Of a stretch of 64,000 nucleotides of DNA, positions 33,731 to 43,694 are shown piece after piece. Position 1 is the first letter of the stretch. Each line of letters opens with the position of its first letter. A model generated the notes under the pieces. The model was not told where the DNA came from and did no database searches. It was given only the letters and a program-made list of their open reading frames with translations. The DNA lies in the NCBI GenBank assembly GCA_963740945.1, contig CAVUGE010000043.1, positions 62,001 through 126,000 of the forward strand. Direction: 5' to 3'. Source of the DNA: CAVQBP01 sp963740945. Its GTDB lineage: Bacteria > Bacteroidota > Ignavibacteria > Ignavibacteriales > Ignavibacteriaceae. The position numbers and the translations under genes were made by a program.

Positions 33731-34876
33731 ATGAAAAAGAAGTTAGCATTATTTATTCCTTTGATAGTGTTAAATTTTCTATCTTGCTCAAACTTTCATT
33801 TTAGAGAGTTGATAAGATTACCAAAAGTAAATACCCAAAGTTTGTTGGATTCCTTGCAAGCAGAAATTGTTTATAAGTATATTAAGTTTTTTCCCAACGG
33901 AACACAACTATCAATATATATAATGACCCATAAAACAGAAAATTATGTAGGTATTGAGCGGCGTAATGACTCACTTTTATATATTGAAAATAGTAATAAT
34001 ACTTTTGAAATTGGTTCAATAACAAAACCAATTACTGGGATTATGCTTGCAAAACTTGTTTATGATGGAATAGTAAATCCAAATGAGCCAATAAAAAATA
34101 TTTTAAATATACCACTCAAGCAAAGCTCACTTAACGGAGTGGAAATTACTCTTGTTCATCTTGCTAATCATACATCAGGGCTTCCGTTTGGACTAAGTAA
34201 TATTAAAAGTGGTGACCGATATGACCCTAGTAAAAATTATACAAATGATAGACTGAATGATTATCTGTCAAATGAAATGAGATTGGAATCAACGCCCGGT
34301 GAAAAAAGAAAATATTCGAATCTTGGCTCAGGTTTGTTGGGGCATATCTTAACTTTAATATCCGGGAAATCATATGAAGAACTATTTTTTGAAACGATCT
34401 GTAATCCATTGGAAATGAATAATAGTTATATTTCATTCAATGAAAGGAAACATCTTTTAGTTCAAGGAAGAGATGAATTTGGAAATCCTATTCCACCCAG
34501 CAGTGTTATTAATAACGCTTCTATAGGAGCAACAGGGATAAAGTCATCTACAAGAGATTTGGCAAAGTTTATTAAAGCAAACATTTATGATACTACATAT
34601 TTCTATCTTGCACAAAAAACAACACATGTTACAGACGAACATTTTACAGGAAGTCTTGCTTGGGAAACATATAATGAGAAAGGAAAGCATCATGTTGGTG
34701 CATTTGGAGCAACCGGCGGATATACTTCAGGTCTTATATTTGAACGTAATGAACGAGTAGGTATAGTTATTTTAAGTAATGTTTCAGCTTATACAGCTTC
34801 CAAAGGAAATACAATAGAAGATTTATGTAAAGAGCTTTATGGTCCGCTTCCTTATGAAACCGAGAAAAATAAATGA
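33731..34876 (+). CDS. Serine hydrolase of the class C beta-lactamase family, predicted lipoprotein
   Basis: 381 residues. Lipoprotein signal with lipobox FLSC (Cys20), then the penicillin-binding-protein-like fold: catalytic SITK (S96, K99) in GSITKPITGIM, YSN (Y195) in RKYSNLGSG, and HVGAFGATGG in place of the KTG box. Relatives are D-alanyl-D-alanine carboxypeptidases, esterases and AmpC-like enzymes; HxG in motif III is common in the esterase and carboxypeptidase branches. It would act in the periplasm, anchored to a membrane. The substrate cannot be told. Stand-alone, with intergenic repeats on both sides. Confidence 0.88.
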   Translation: MKKKLALFIPLIVLNFLSCSNFHFRELIRLPKVNTQSLLDSLQAEIVYKYIKFFPNGTQLSIYIMTHKTENYVGIERRNDSLLYIENSNNTFEIGSITKPITGIMLAKLVYDGIVNPNEPIKNILNIPLKQSSLNGVEITLVHLANHTSGLPFGLSNIKSGDRYDPSKNYTNDRLNDYLSNEMRLESTPGEKRKYSNLGSGLLGHILTLISGKSYEELFFETICNPLEMNNSYISFNERKHLLVQGRDEFGNPIPPSSVINNASIGATGIKSSTRDLAKFIKANIYDTTYFYLAQKTTHVTDEHFTGSLAWETYNEKGKHHVGAFGATGGYTSGLIFERNERVGIVILSNVSAYTASKGNTIEDLCKELYGPLPYETEKNK

Positions 34877-34903
34877 AAATACACATTATATAGAAGCACG
34901 GTA

Positions 34904-34963
34904 TAACGTTATAAGGGATTCATGGCGAAGGGAGCCTAGGCATAATCCTTTGTTGAACAAAGG
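34904..34963 (+). repeat. Second copy of the TAACG repeat, with a short hairpin
   Basis: TAACGTTATAAGGGATTCAT starts at 34904, similar to 33686-33705. A 7-bp hairpin CCTTTGT/ACAAAGG with a 3-base loop follows at about 34947-34963. Confidence 0.35.
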
Positions 34964-35020
34964 TGCAAAGCTAAAAACTGCGATTTATATTTTCTACTAA
35001 TATGATTAATAATTATATAT

Positions 35021-35296
35021 ATGAAAAAATACATTTATTTAAATTTTCTTATTCTGTTTTTTAGTTTTAATTATACTTCTAAGGCTCAACAACCAGAGTT
35101 TATCTGGGGCAGGCAATTTGGTTCAGATAAAGAAGAGGTTGGGACAAGCGTTGCGACAAACCATCAGGGAAATGTCTTTTTAGCCGGAACGACTACAGGC
35201 AGTTTATTTGGCAACAATATGGGGAAAAGGGATGGATACATTATCTGGGAGAGAATGTATCCTTCCTTCAACATATTATTATCCGGAGTTAAGTAG
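35021..35296 (+). pseudogene. Truncated SBBP beta-propeller surface protein
   Basis: 91 residues: signal peptide (MKKYIYLNFLILFFSFNYTS), then one complete SBBP-like beta-propeller repeat (WGRQFGSDKEEVGTSVATN, GNVFLAGTTTGSLFGNN, GKRDGYI). Proteins of this kind normally hold many repeats over several hundred residues and end in a sorting domain. Here the sequence breaks right after GKRDGYI and ends in an unrelated tail (IWERMYPSFNILLSGVK). I read it as the 5' remnant of a longer gene lost by deletion. Confidence 0.7.
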
Positions 35297-35526
35297 TCTT
35301 TGTGTAGCAGATATTTTATGATCCGAACATGAAAGAAATAAAAAGCAGGAGATGAATATTGTAACATATACTAACAAAATTACTTGCGGTTATTTCTGTA
35401 GAAATAAACACTGGATGAAAGATTACACAAATTAAATTTGATTTCTTAAGTTCCCAAAGTTATTTCTTCATTAAATAATGCCTTTAGTTCTCTTCCAGAA
35501 GGGCTTTATATAAGCAAATTGAAAAA

Positions 35527-36009
35527 CTATTTACTATGTGCTTTCATAAATTCAATCGTTTTATACCAATCAGTTTTAAAAGATTCTATATCGACCAGAC
35601 TACCATTAAGAACAGTACTCAAGAAACGTGTTTCAGCTCCTTTTGTTATAGCTTCCTTAACCTCTTCATCAGTTGCTCCAAATAATTTAGCCAACGTTGT
35701 GTGAGCGATAATACAATATTCACAAGGAATCTGGGCAGCAACCGCAAGCCCTATTAGCTCTCCATATTTAGAAGGAATAGCTGTTTGGGGATTATTAAGC
35801 GACTTAAACAACTCCCAGGCGCTTACACGAGCTTCCATAGGCATTTTTTCAAACATCACAGGAACACTCCCCATCATTGCTTTCATTTCAGCTTGTGCTT
35901 TAGTCCAACCGTCTGTTGCATTTTCTTGGGCAAACAACGGCGCTGAGATTACAAGTGCAACAATGAATATTGTAATTGTATATCTGGTTTGTTGAGGTAA
36001 CGAATTCAT
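35527..36009 (-). CDS. Exported carboxymuconolactone decarboxylase/AhpD-like protein
   Basis: 160 residues with a signal peptide (residues 1-28, ending LFAQ). The all-helical AhpD fold is marked by CEYC followed by a His 4 residues on (PCEYCIIAHTTLAKLFGATD). AhpD-type CxxC plus His proteins are peroxidases or disulfide reductases; close relatives are plain CMD-family proteins of unknown function. Periplasmic location is less usual for the family. Stand-alone; the next minus-strand gene starts upstream at 38092. Confidence 0.8.
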   Translation of the reverse strand: MNSLPQQTRYTITIFIVALVISAPLFAQENATDGWTKAQAEMKAMMGSVPVMFEKMPMEARVSAWELFKSLNNPQTAIPSKYGELIGLAVAAQIPCEYCIIAHTTLAKLFGATDEEVKEAITKGAETRFLSTVLNGSLVDIESFKTDWYKTIEFMKAHSK

Positions 36010-36094
36010 AAAGGTCTCCTTAAGTGTTTTTGTTTAGAAATTAATAAAATGTGAACGAGACAAAATGTTAATAGATTAAAAAAACTTGTAATAA

Positions 36095-38092
36095 CTATTT
36101 CAGCAATACCATCTTCTTAGTTTGAGTAAAACTTCCTGCCTTAATTTTGTAGAAATATATCCCACTTGGCAGATTGATCGCATTAAATTCCACTTTATAA
36201 CTCCCTGCAATTTTTTCCTCATTGATCAATGTTGATACTTTTCTCCCCAGAATATCATACACACTTAGATTTACAAATGATGATTTAGGAATTACAAAGT
36301 TTATTGTTGTACTCGGATTAAACGGATTTGGATAATTTTGAGAAAGATCATAGCTGAGTGGTGTTTGCTTAATATCATCTACTCCGGTTACTACTTGTGA
36401 AACTGAATCTCTCCAGTATGTCCATCCATTACTCATAATTTCAAAATTAAGTTTGAACAAGCCGGAGAAACGTGAACTTACTGTTATATTAACATCATTA
36501 GCTGGTCCTGCTGTTGCCCCGGGAGCAATACTTGCAATACTAATCGTATCCGGTGTTATTTGTTTAATTACGCTAGTAAAAGGGGTTGATATTTTTACCT
36601 TGAGGTCGTTAACCGTATATGATGACCCTTCATTTCTGAAAAAAGGTTTAATGCTGTAGGCGGTAGATGATAATTTTGATATTGATAATGAATCTAGTTT
36701 TATAGGACCTACTGTTGTAAACCTAAGATTGATTGGAGTGTTAATATACTTATTCGTTGAATCTTCCGTTGTACTTATATTTAACATGAAATAATCATCA
36801 ACATTCAATGGTGGAATATAGACTCCATAAAGTTCGTCATTCGCAAGGGAGTCCCCATGCAATCCATCATCATAAAGAGTAAGTGAATCTCTTTGTGTGT
36901 TTTCTAAGTTCATATAAATAAGTTTAGCTGTAAACTGATGATTAGAGAAATTTAAAAATGTTGTCTTGAAAAAAACAGAATCTACATTCTTTCTTGCAAA
37001 TGTTCTATCGATGTATGGTTGTATCATAATTATCATTTTATTTGTAATTCCAATCCATTTATAAACTGAATCATTTGCACCGCCAGCCCAGCCTATGCCA
37101 TCTGGAGCAAAATCCATTATCCCAACCGGTAAGGAATTAATCTTAACCCAGGTTGCACCATTATCTGTAGTTAATACTGTCCCCGGAGTCGTAAGGTAGC
37201 CCTCTTTATTATTTCTAATACCGGTAATAAAGTAAGTACCGTTTGTTCCTTTTTCATAAAATATGTTCCAGAGTGTAAGTTTTGTTAAAGGAGACGGCAT
37301 GGGAAGATGCGTCCAGGTAACACCACCATCTGTGGTACGTGCAAGTACAGCTCCATTTACCCAACCGCATGCCAATCCATTTAAACTGTCTTTGAATGCA
37401 ACAGGATACGGGCTAAATGATTGGTTATCGATAAAATGACGTGTAACTCTCCAGGTCAATCCGCGATCCGTAGTCCCGTATAAAGATCCCTCTCTTGTGG
37501 TAAACCAAAGACAATTACCTGCAACAGCAGTTGGGGAACTTACTACACCATTGAATAGTGAAGACTCTCCACCAGCCAAAGGTTGGGGAATACTGCTTGT
37601 ACGCGTCCAGTTTGTTCCCCTGTCTGAGGTCGTGTAAACCTCCCAATCGCCTCCTACTGGGCTACCCACACAAACACCGTTGTTAGAATCGAAGAAGTGC
37701 ATGATGAACGGATACGAATTAGCATCTTTAAAAATTGTAGTATCTTTTGTCCAGGATAATCCACCATCGGTTGTTTTATATATGCCGCCCGGATTAACTA
37801 CTGACACCCATGCAGTAGAAGAATCAACTGCCGAAATATTAGAACAATATAATCCCGCGCCTACGGTATCGACTTTCCAGGATGTTCCTCCATCAGTTGT
37901 TCGGATAAATTGGGAATTTGTATAATTACAACCCCAACAAATATTTTTATCAACCGCTGAGAAGGCTAATTGAGGATCCGCTGACTGCGTCAAACCAATA
38001 GCACGTTGAAGAACCCAGGGAGATTGAGCCATAGTTGTACTGCAGAGTAAAGAAGTTAATAAAACAAAGAAAATAAAATTAAATTTTTTCAT
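36095..38092 (-). CDS. T9SS-sorted surface protein with YCF48/BNR-type propeller repeats
   Basis: 665 residues. Signal peptide (1-22, ending TMAQ). Residues about 25-350 form a propeller of BNR/YCF48-like repeats, each with a T-x-D-G-G-x-x-W core (RTTDGGTSWKVD, KTTDGGLSWTKD, GTTDRGLTWRVT, RTTDGGVTWTH, LTTDNGATWVKI). A beta-rich region follows (about 360-575, FNFxNHQ-like segments and DDGLHGDSLANDELYG). The last 85 residues are a type A sorting domain with SQNYPNPFNPSTTINF, SVYDILGRKV, LPSGIYFYKIKAG and a C-terminal KKMVLLK, sending the protein through the type IX system to the cell surface. Two palindromes lie upstream. Confidence 0.9.
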   Translation of the reverse strand: MKKFNFIFFVLLTSLLCSTTMAQSPWVLQRAIGLTQSADPQLAFSAVDKNICWGCNYTNSQFIRTTDGGTSWKVDTVGAGLYCSNISAVDSSTAWVSVVNPGGIYKTTDGGLSWTKDTTIFKDANSYPFIMHFFDSNNGVCVGSPVGGDWEVYTTSDRGTNWTRTSSIPQPLAGGESSLFNGVVSSPTAVAGNCLWFTTREGSLYGTTDRGLTWRVTRHFIDNQSFSPYPVAFKDSLNGLACGWVNGAVLARTTDGGVTWTHLPMPSPLTKLTLWNIFYEKGTNGTYFITGIRNNKEGYLTTPGTVLTTDNGATWVKINSLPVGIMDFAPDGIGWAGGANDSVYKWIGITNKMIIMIQPYIDRTFARKNVDSVFFKTTFLNFSNHQFTAKLIYMNLENTQRDSLTLYDDGLHGDSLANDELYGVYIPPLNVDDYFMLNISTTEDSTNKYINTPINLRFTTVGPIKLDSLSISKLSSTAYSIKPFFRNEGSSYTVNDLKVKISTPFTSVIKQITPDTISIASIAPGATAGPANDVNITVSSRFSGLFKLNFEIMSNGWTYWRDSVSQVVTGVDDIKQTPLSYDLSQNYPNPFNPSTTINFVIPKSSFVNLSVYDILGRKVSTLINEEKIAGSYKVEFNAINLPSGIYFYKIKAGSFTQTKKMVLLK

Positions 38093-38151
38093 ATTTCATT
38101 CTTTTTATTTTTTAATTATTACTGTAAATAAACAGCTTTTAAGGTAGGTGG

Positions 38152-38187
38152 GCATAATAATTATGCGTCATAATATTAATATTATGA
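38152..38187. promoter_or_regulatory. Two adjacent perfect palindromes upstream of the T9SS protein gene
   Basis: GCATAATAATTATGC (38152-38166) is a perfect 15-base palindrome; TCATAATATTAATATTATGA (38168-38187) is a perfect 20-base palindrome, extendable by a G-T and two G-C pairs. They lie 60-95 bases ahead of the start codon at 38092 and could be operators or RNA hairpins. ACAGTAATAATTA (complement of 38113-38126) between them and the gene resembles the arms at 44005-44046. Confidence 0.5.
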
Positions 38188-38287
38188 TGCAAAAATTAAA
38201 TTTTATGTTGTTTCTTTAGATTAGTTTAAATCGAAATGAGTTTTTTGTGATAAAATTTGAGAGCAGAGAGAATAGCTTTTGTATTTC

Positions 38288-41200
38288 TCACGAGACGAAA
38301 TTTTTTGGCGGGTGACCAAATTCTTCCTTAAAACATTTGGAAAAATAAACCGGGCTTGAAAAACCAACAGAATATGCTATTTCCGATATATTACCATCCC
38401 CGTTTTCTATCATCCCTTTTGCTTTTAATAGCCTTATTGACCTAACATATAGGCTTGGAGATTTACCAGTTAAAGCTTTTATCTTTCTAAGAACTTGTGA
38501 CCTGCTCATTCCTACTTCATTTCCAAGTTCTTCAATACTAAAATCTTCTTCAGAGATATGTTCATTTACTATTTTTTGAATTTTGTTTAGAAATTTCTCA
38601 TCGATACTTCTAAGTTTTACAGGTTTATCTGAAATATTGTCCTTATTATCGAAGGCATTCATTTCAACTTTGCTTATTTTCTGCTGCAGCTTCCTTCTAA
38701 TATTTATTAAATTTTTTATTCTTACCTGCAGCTCTTTTATATCAAAAGGTTTTGTTAGATAATCATCCGCCCCGGTTTCAAGTCCTTCAAGTTTACTCTC
38801 CTGTCCTGATTTAGCAGTTAATATAATAATAGGTATGTGACTTGTTTTTTCATTATTCTTTAATAAACGAGTCAATTCATTGCCATCCATTTTAGGCATC
38901 ATCATATCACTAATAATAAGATCTGGAATTATGTTTTCCGCTTTTCTTACGCCCTGTTGTCCATTTATTGCTTCTTCGACAAAGTACTCTCTACCTAAAG
39001 ATTCTTTTATATATTCTCTCATATCATAATTATCTTCTACAATAAGAATGATTGTTTTATCTTCACCCGCTGCAAAAACATTATTAGAGTTGATACCAAT
39101 GTTACTCTCATCAATATTGGATGGGATAAGATTCTTTGCTTCACTCAGATTGATATTCGCTTCCTTCTCTTCAACAATTTCTTCATCTCTTAAATGATCT
39201 TTGCCAAGAGGGAGTGTAATTGTAAATTCTGTCCATTGTCCAATTTCACTTTCTATAGAAATACTTCCGCGATGAAGCTCTACTAATTCTTTTACTAAAG
39301 CCAGACCAATACCAGTACCTTGATGTTCTTTTGTAAATGAAGAATCAACCTGGTAAAACCTATCAAACAGTTTTGGAATTTCTTCTTTTGGTATTCCGAT
39401 TCCAGTATCTCTTATTTGTATTTGGACACTTTTATTTGAAATTCTTGAACTTACACTCGAACTCTCTGCTATTGAAACAGTTATCTTTCCATTTTGAGGT
39501 GTAAACTTGAATGAATTTGATAAAATATTCGATAAAATTTTTATCATCTTCTCTTTATCAAAAAATACTTCAATAAATTCTTCTTTTGATTCTATCTTTA
39601 AAGTAATATCTTTTTCTTCCGACAGTGATTCAAACGAAAGTGCAATCCCTTTAACAAATGAGACAACATTATTTTTCGATGCTTCAAGTTTCAATTTTCC
39701 TGCTTCCAATCTTGAAAGCTCCAATAATTGGTTAACCAATTGTAAAAGACGTTTTGAATTCCTCTTAATTATTCCGGCATCTTTAATGATACTATCGTCT
39801 GTAGTCTTAGAAACTATTTTTTCAGCCGGGCCGAGAATTAGTGTTAACGGGGTTCTGAATTCATGAGAAATATTTGCAAAGAATCTCGACTTCATTTTGT
39901 CAGTTTCTTCTTTTTCTTTTAGAACCGCAGCATCAAGTTTAATTTTATCTTTCAGTTTAACTCTGTTCAATTCATAGCGTCTTAAACCATATAAAGAAAA
40001 GACGAAAGCAAATCCATAAAATATGTAAGCCCAGGATGTTTTCCACCAGGGAGGAGTAATAATAATAGAAAGTGATGTTCCTGTTTTATTCCAAACTCCA
40101 TCATTATTCGAACCTTTTACTCTGAATGTATATTCTCCCGAAGAAAGATTTGGATATGAAGCATAACGTCTTGTACCAGAATAAACCCAATCTTTATCTA
40201 CTCCTTCCATTTTATATGCATATTTATTTCTTTGAGAATTATAATAACTTAAGGCAGCAAACTCGAATGATAAAAAGTTTTTATCATATGTTAATTTTAT
40301 TTCTTTCCCAAATGGGATAGCTTTATCAAATAACTTGAAGGATGTTATTACAATTGGAGGGACATAATTATTCTCTTTAATGCTATCAGGATAAAATCTG
40401 ATTAATCCATAAGAACGTCCAAAAAACATTTCTCCATTATCCATTTTAACTGCTAAATGGCTGTACCACGGATTTGATGAAAATCCCTGTAATACATCAT
40501 AATTCTTAAATTGATTTGTTTCCGGGTTGAATTTTGAAATTCCTTTATCCGTAGCTAACCATAGATTTCCGTGAACGTCTTCAATAATACTATTTACTGT
40601 GTTACCAGATAAGCCATCTTTTTCAGTATAATGAATAAATGTTTTACTTGAAGGAATAAACCTATTTAAGCCTACATTTGTTGCAAACCAAAATCTTCCT
40701 TTTTTATCCTCATAGATTGTGAAAACCATTCGTCCGCTTATACTAGATGGGTTTTTAGGATCAGAAATAAATTCCGAAACAGATTTATTTTTCGTATCAA
40801 AACATATTAACTTCCCATTTTCAGTGGCTGCCCACAACAACTTGGATGAATCTTTATAAATAGTAGTTACGTAAGATTCAGTAGTAACAATCTTTTTTGT
40901 TTTACCTGTTTCAAAATCAAGAAAGTAAAGCCCGCCATTAAAAGCACCATACCACATTCCCGATGATTCGATAAACCCTATTGATCCCGTTTTTACCAAA
41001 TTATATAATGTTGTTTTACCATCTTTAACTTTCTTAAGATAATCAAATCTATAATCACGGAAATACATTGCATCAGAGCTATCAACATACATTAAAAAAG
41101 GAGTGTCAAAATTTGAAAGGGACATATGCTCATTTTTTGTATCGAATTTTACAAATTTTTCAGACCTTTTATTAACCCATAATACGCCATTATTCCCTTT

Positions 41201-42313
41201 AATTAAATCGGTCACTCCACCCGAAAAATATTCTTTATACGGTAACTTTTTTAAAATAACTTTGTAAACACCATCTGTCTGAGTACTTACCCATAATGTT
41301 CCGGAACGATCAATGTAAAGCGAAGTAATATAGTTATTACCTAAGTAATAATTGTGAATAGATTTATTAATAAATTTTGGAAAGAATTTTTTTGATTTTA
41401 AATTAAAAGTAAAAATACCGTTTCTGGTTCCAATCCAGAGAAAACCGGAATGATCTAAACAAATAGCATTGACTCGATTAACACCATAAACGTTATGTGC
41501 ATTTGGAACTGGAAGATAATTGGTGAATGTGTTTAATTTTTTATTAAACTCAACCAAGCCGTCTGAGGTACCCAGCCATAAAATTCCATCTTTATCTTCA
41601 CAGATTGCTCTGATATAATATTTTGAAGAGGTATTAAAACTTGCGACTATATTTTTAGGATTATGCCAATAATGGTTAAATTTACCTGTTTTATAATTAA
41701 ATTTATCAAGACCACTTACTGTTCCCATCCAGAATGAACCATCTTTATCAACATACGGTACACCGCTAATATAAAGTGAATCATATTCCACGCACAAAAA
41801 TTTTCCCGATGCCTTATTAAATTGGTACACTCCTTTACCTGTTGTTACCCAAAATAAGCCTTTATTATCTTCAATCATATAGCAAACAAAATTTGCGAGA
41901 ATTTGTTCTTTTTTCGAGCGATCAGGTAAATAATTTGTGAAGGTATTTGTCTTTCGATTAAACTTTTCAAGTCCATATCTGGTACCGAACCAAAGAGTTC
42001 CATCTATGTCCAAATAACTTGAAATAGCAGAGGCATTAATAAAACTTGTAGTATCTCCAGGATTATTTACATAAGATTGAAAACTATATCCATCATATCT
42101 GTCAATACCTTTTACTGTAGAAAACCATAAGTAACCTTCATTATCTTGGTTTATAAATTCAACAGAAGAATTAGATAAACCCTGCTCTCTTGTATAATGT
42201 TCAATAATTAAGCTATCCGATTGCGGATATAACAACCGAGATAGAATTAATATCATGAAAATATTTAAAAGGCAAAAAAATGATTTAAGTTCATATATAA
42301 AATTAAAAAACAT
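38288..42313 (-). CDS. Hybrid two-component system regulator (HTCS)
   Basis: 1341 residues. An N-terminal membrane or signal segment (about 15-30) precedes a periplasmic part made of Reg_prop propeller repeats (GYLWFSTVKGIDRYDG, GTLWFGTRYGLEKFNR, GILWLGTSDGLVEFNK, GFLWIGTRNGIFTFN and others) and a Y_Y_Y domain (about 685-750, YKMEGVDKDWVYSGTRRYAS). One transmembrane helix (about 765-785) is followed by HisKA (His817 in ISHEFRTPLTLIL), HATPase (ILSNSFKFTPQNG, DTGIGIP, GTGIGLALVKELVE), a receiver (D1136 in SDMMMPKMDG) and an AraC-type DNA-binding domain at the end. HTCS proteins sense oligosaccharides and activate sugar-use genes. None is adjacent here; the nearest sugar locus is at 55.8-62.7 kb. 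Confidence 0.93.
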   Translation of the reverse strand: MFFNFIYELKSFFCLLNIFMILILSRLLYPQSDSLIIEHYTREQGLSNSSVEFINQDNEGYLWFSTVKGIDRYDGYSFQSYVNNPGDTTSFINASAISSYLDIDGTLWFGTRYGLEKFNRKTNTFTNYLPDRSKKEQILANFVCYMIEDNKGLFWVTTGKGVYQFNKASGKFLCVEYDSLYISGVPYVDKDGSFWMGTVSGLDKFNYKTGKFNHYWHNPKNIVASFNTSSKYYIRAICEDKDGILWLGTSDGLVEFNKKLNTFTNYLPVPNAHNVYGVNRVNAICLDHSGFLWIGTRNGIFTFNLKSKKFFPKFINKSIHNYYLGNNYITSLYIDRSGTLWVSTQTDGVYKVILKKLPYKEYFSGGVTDLIKGNNGVLWVNKRSEKFVKFDTKNEHMSLSNFDTPFLMYVDSSDAMYFRDYRFDYLKKVKDGKTTLYNLVKTGSIGFIESSGMWYGAFNGGLYFLDFETGKTKKIVTTESYVTTIYKDSSKLLWAATENGKLICFDTKNKSVSEFISDPKNPSSISGRMVFTIYEDKKGRFWFATNVGLNRFIPSSKTFIHYTEKDGLSGNTVNSIIEDVHGNLWLATDKGISKFNPETNQFKNYDVLQGFSSNPWYSHLAVKMDNGEMFFGRSYGLIRFYPDSIKENNYVPPIVITSFKLFDKAIPFGKEIKLTYDKNFLSFEFAALSYYNSQRNKYAYKMEGVDKDWVYSGTRRYASYPNLSSGEYTFRVKGSNNDGVWNKTGTSLSIIITPPWWKTSWAYIFYGFAFVFSLYGLRRYELNRVKLKDKIKLDAAVLKEKEETDKMKSRFFANISHEFRTPLTLILGPAEKIVSKTTDDSIIKDAGIIKRNSKRLLQLVNQLLELSRLEAGKLKLEASKNNVVSFVKGIALSFESLSEEKDITLKIESKEEFIEVFFDKEKMIKILSNILSNSFKFTPQNGKITVSIAESSSVSSRISNKSVQIQIRDTGIGIPKEEIPKLFDRFYQVDSSFTKEHQGTGIGLALVKELVELHRGSISIESEIGQWTEFTITLPLGKDHLRDEEIVEEKEANINLSEAKNLIPSNIDESNIGINSNNVFAAGEDKTIILIVEDNYDMREYIKESLGREYFVEEAINGQQGVRKAENIIPDLIISDMMMPKMDGNELTRLLKNNEKTSHIPIIILTAKSGQESKLEGLETGADDYLTKPFDIKELQVRIKNLINIRRKLQQKISKVEMNAFDNKDNISDKPVKLRSIDEKFLNKIQKIVNEHISEEDFSIEELGNEVGMSRSQVLRKIKALTGKSPSLYVRSIRLLKAKGMIENGDGNISEIAYSVGFSSPVYFSKCFKEEFGHPPKNFVS

Positions 42314-42662
42314 GCATGTCTTTGTTTTAATAAACCTAACTAGGAAAAATGAATTTTTGGATCGAAATCAGTTGAAGTGGAATTTGGTAAGTGTGTAGTA
42401 TAAAAAGAAAAAAATTATTTGTCAAGATGGAAGTGTTAAAACATTAGAAGGGTGTGATTTATAAAGGATTTCTAACTAACTATATAGTTTTATAGAGGAG
42501 ATAAAATTTGCTTCTCTGCGATTAGCTGTGCGATTTTATAATTTTCAGCATATATCACTTGGGAGGCAAATACTTTTTAAGTAATATATCACAGTTGAAT
42601 ATTTTAATGCAATAAATTACAAATAATAATCGAAAACTAAAGTTTTCTTAAATTAGAATCTT
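42314..42662. other. 349-base divergent intergenic region
   Basis: Lies between the HTCS gene (minus) and a histidine kinase gene (plus). AT-rich. ATATATCAC occurs at about 42550 and again near 42583 as direct copies. No coding frame, RNA gene or strong palindrome was seen. Confidence 0.4.
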
Positions 42663-43694
42663 ATGACAGATCTTTTATATAAGTTTGAAAGGCTCAACTA
42701 TTCTCTTAAGATAATCATAAACATATTTCTTCTTTTAATTATTGCATTTTTAGATTTTGAAACGGGGAATGAAATATCTTTTTCTATTTTTTATTTAATC
42801 CCCATAGCTTTGTCAGTCTGGACTATCGGTAAAAATCCCGGAATTATATTTTGTTTTGCTGGAGCAATTCTCTGGTTAATTGCTGATATGATGGTATCAA
42901 GCACTTATTCACTTACAGGAATTATTTTCTGGAACTCTCTTGTTAGATTAGGATTTTTTTTACTTGTAACATCATTGCTGACATATGTTAAAAAACAAAT
43001 GAAGATGGAAGAGGAGCTAACACATTTTCTTGTGCATGATTTAAAATCACCTTTGGCTAATATTTTATCAAGCTTATTGTTGTTAAAGGAAGAACCAATT
43101 TATGAAACAGATGAGAGTTTAAAGGAACTTATTGATCTAAGCATTATATCTGCGGAGAAAATGAAATTATTTATAACCTCCATTCTTGATCTAGATCGCA
43201 TGGAAAGTAAAAAAATGCCTTTAAAGAGTTCAGAAATTAATATTGATGATATTGTTAAAGCAGCAACAGACCAGGTAAAGGTCTTAGCAACCGGAAAAAA
43301 TATTAAGATAACAAACATTATCGATATCAATAAATTTATTTCAGATGAGTATTTATTACTCCGCGTATTATCAAATTTATTAAGTAATGCAATCAAATTT
43401 AGCCCTGAAAATTCAGAAATTATAGTCAAAGTCAAGTCTTCAGAAAATAATGGAGTTGAATTTTGTATTAAAGATCATGGACCAGGAATAACGGAAGGCA
43501 TGGAAAATAAAATATTTAAGAAGTATTCACAATTGGAGATGCGAAAAACCGGAAGCGTTGAAGGGAGCGGGTTAGGGCTTATATTCTGCAAAACTGCGGT
43601 TGAAGCTCAGGGTGGTAAAATATGGATTGAAAATAAAAAGGAAGGGGGAACCGCAGTAATTTTTAATTTGCCTGAAGTAAAAGTTAATAAATAA
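42663..43694 (+). CDS. Membrane-bound sensor histidine kinase
   Basis: 343 residues. Three to four transmembrane helices in the first 105 residues (MASE-like, with short loops), HisKA with His125 in FLVHDLKSPLANILSSLL, then HATPase with N box NLLSNAIKFSPENSE, G1 KDHGPGI and G2 GSGLGLIFCKTAVEAQGG. The D in the HDLKSP box is typical of a branch of bacterial kinases. No response regulator or output gene is next to it; orphan kinase. Divergent from the HTCS gene. Confidence 0.87.
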   Translation: MTDLLYKFERLNYSLKIIINIFLLLIIAFLDFETGNEISFSIFYLIPIALSVWTIGKNPGIIFCFAGAILWLIADMMVSSTYSLTGIIFWNSLVRLGFFLLVTSLLTYVKKQMKMEEELTHFLVHDLKSPLANILSSLLLLKEEPIYETDESLKELIDLSIISAEKMKLFITSILDLDRMESKKMPLKSSEINIDDIVKAATDQVKVLATGKNIKITNIIDINKFISDEYLLLRVLSNLLSNAIKFSPENSEIIVKVKSSENNGVEFCIKDHGPGITEGMENKIFKKYSQLEMRKTGSVEGSGLGLIFCKTAVEAQGGKIWIENKKEGGTAVIFNLPEVKVNK

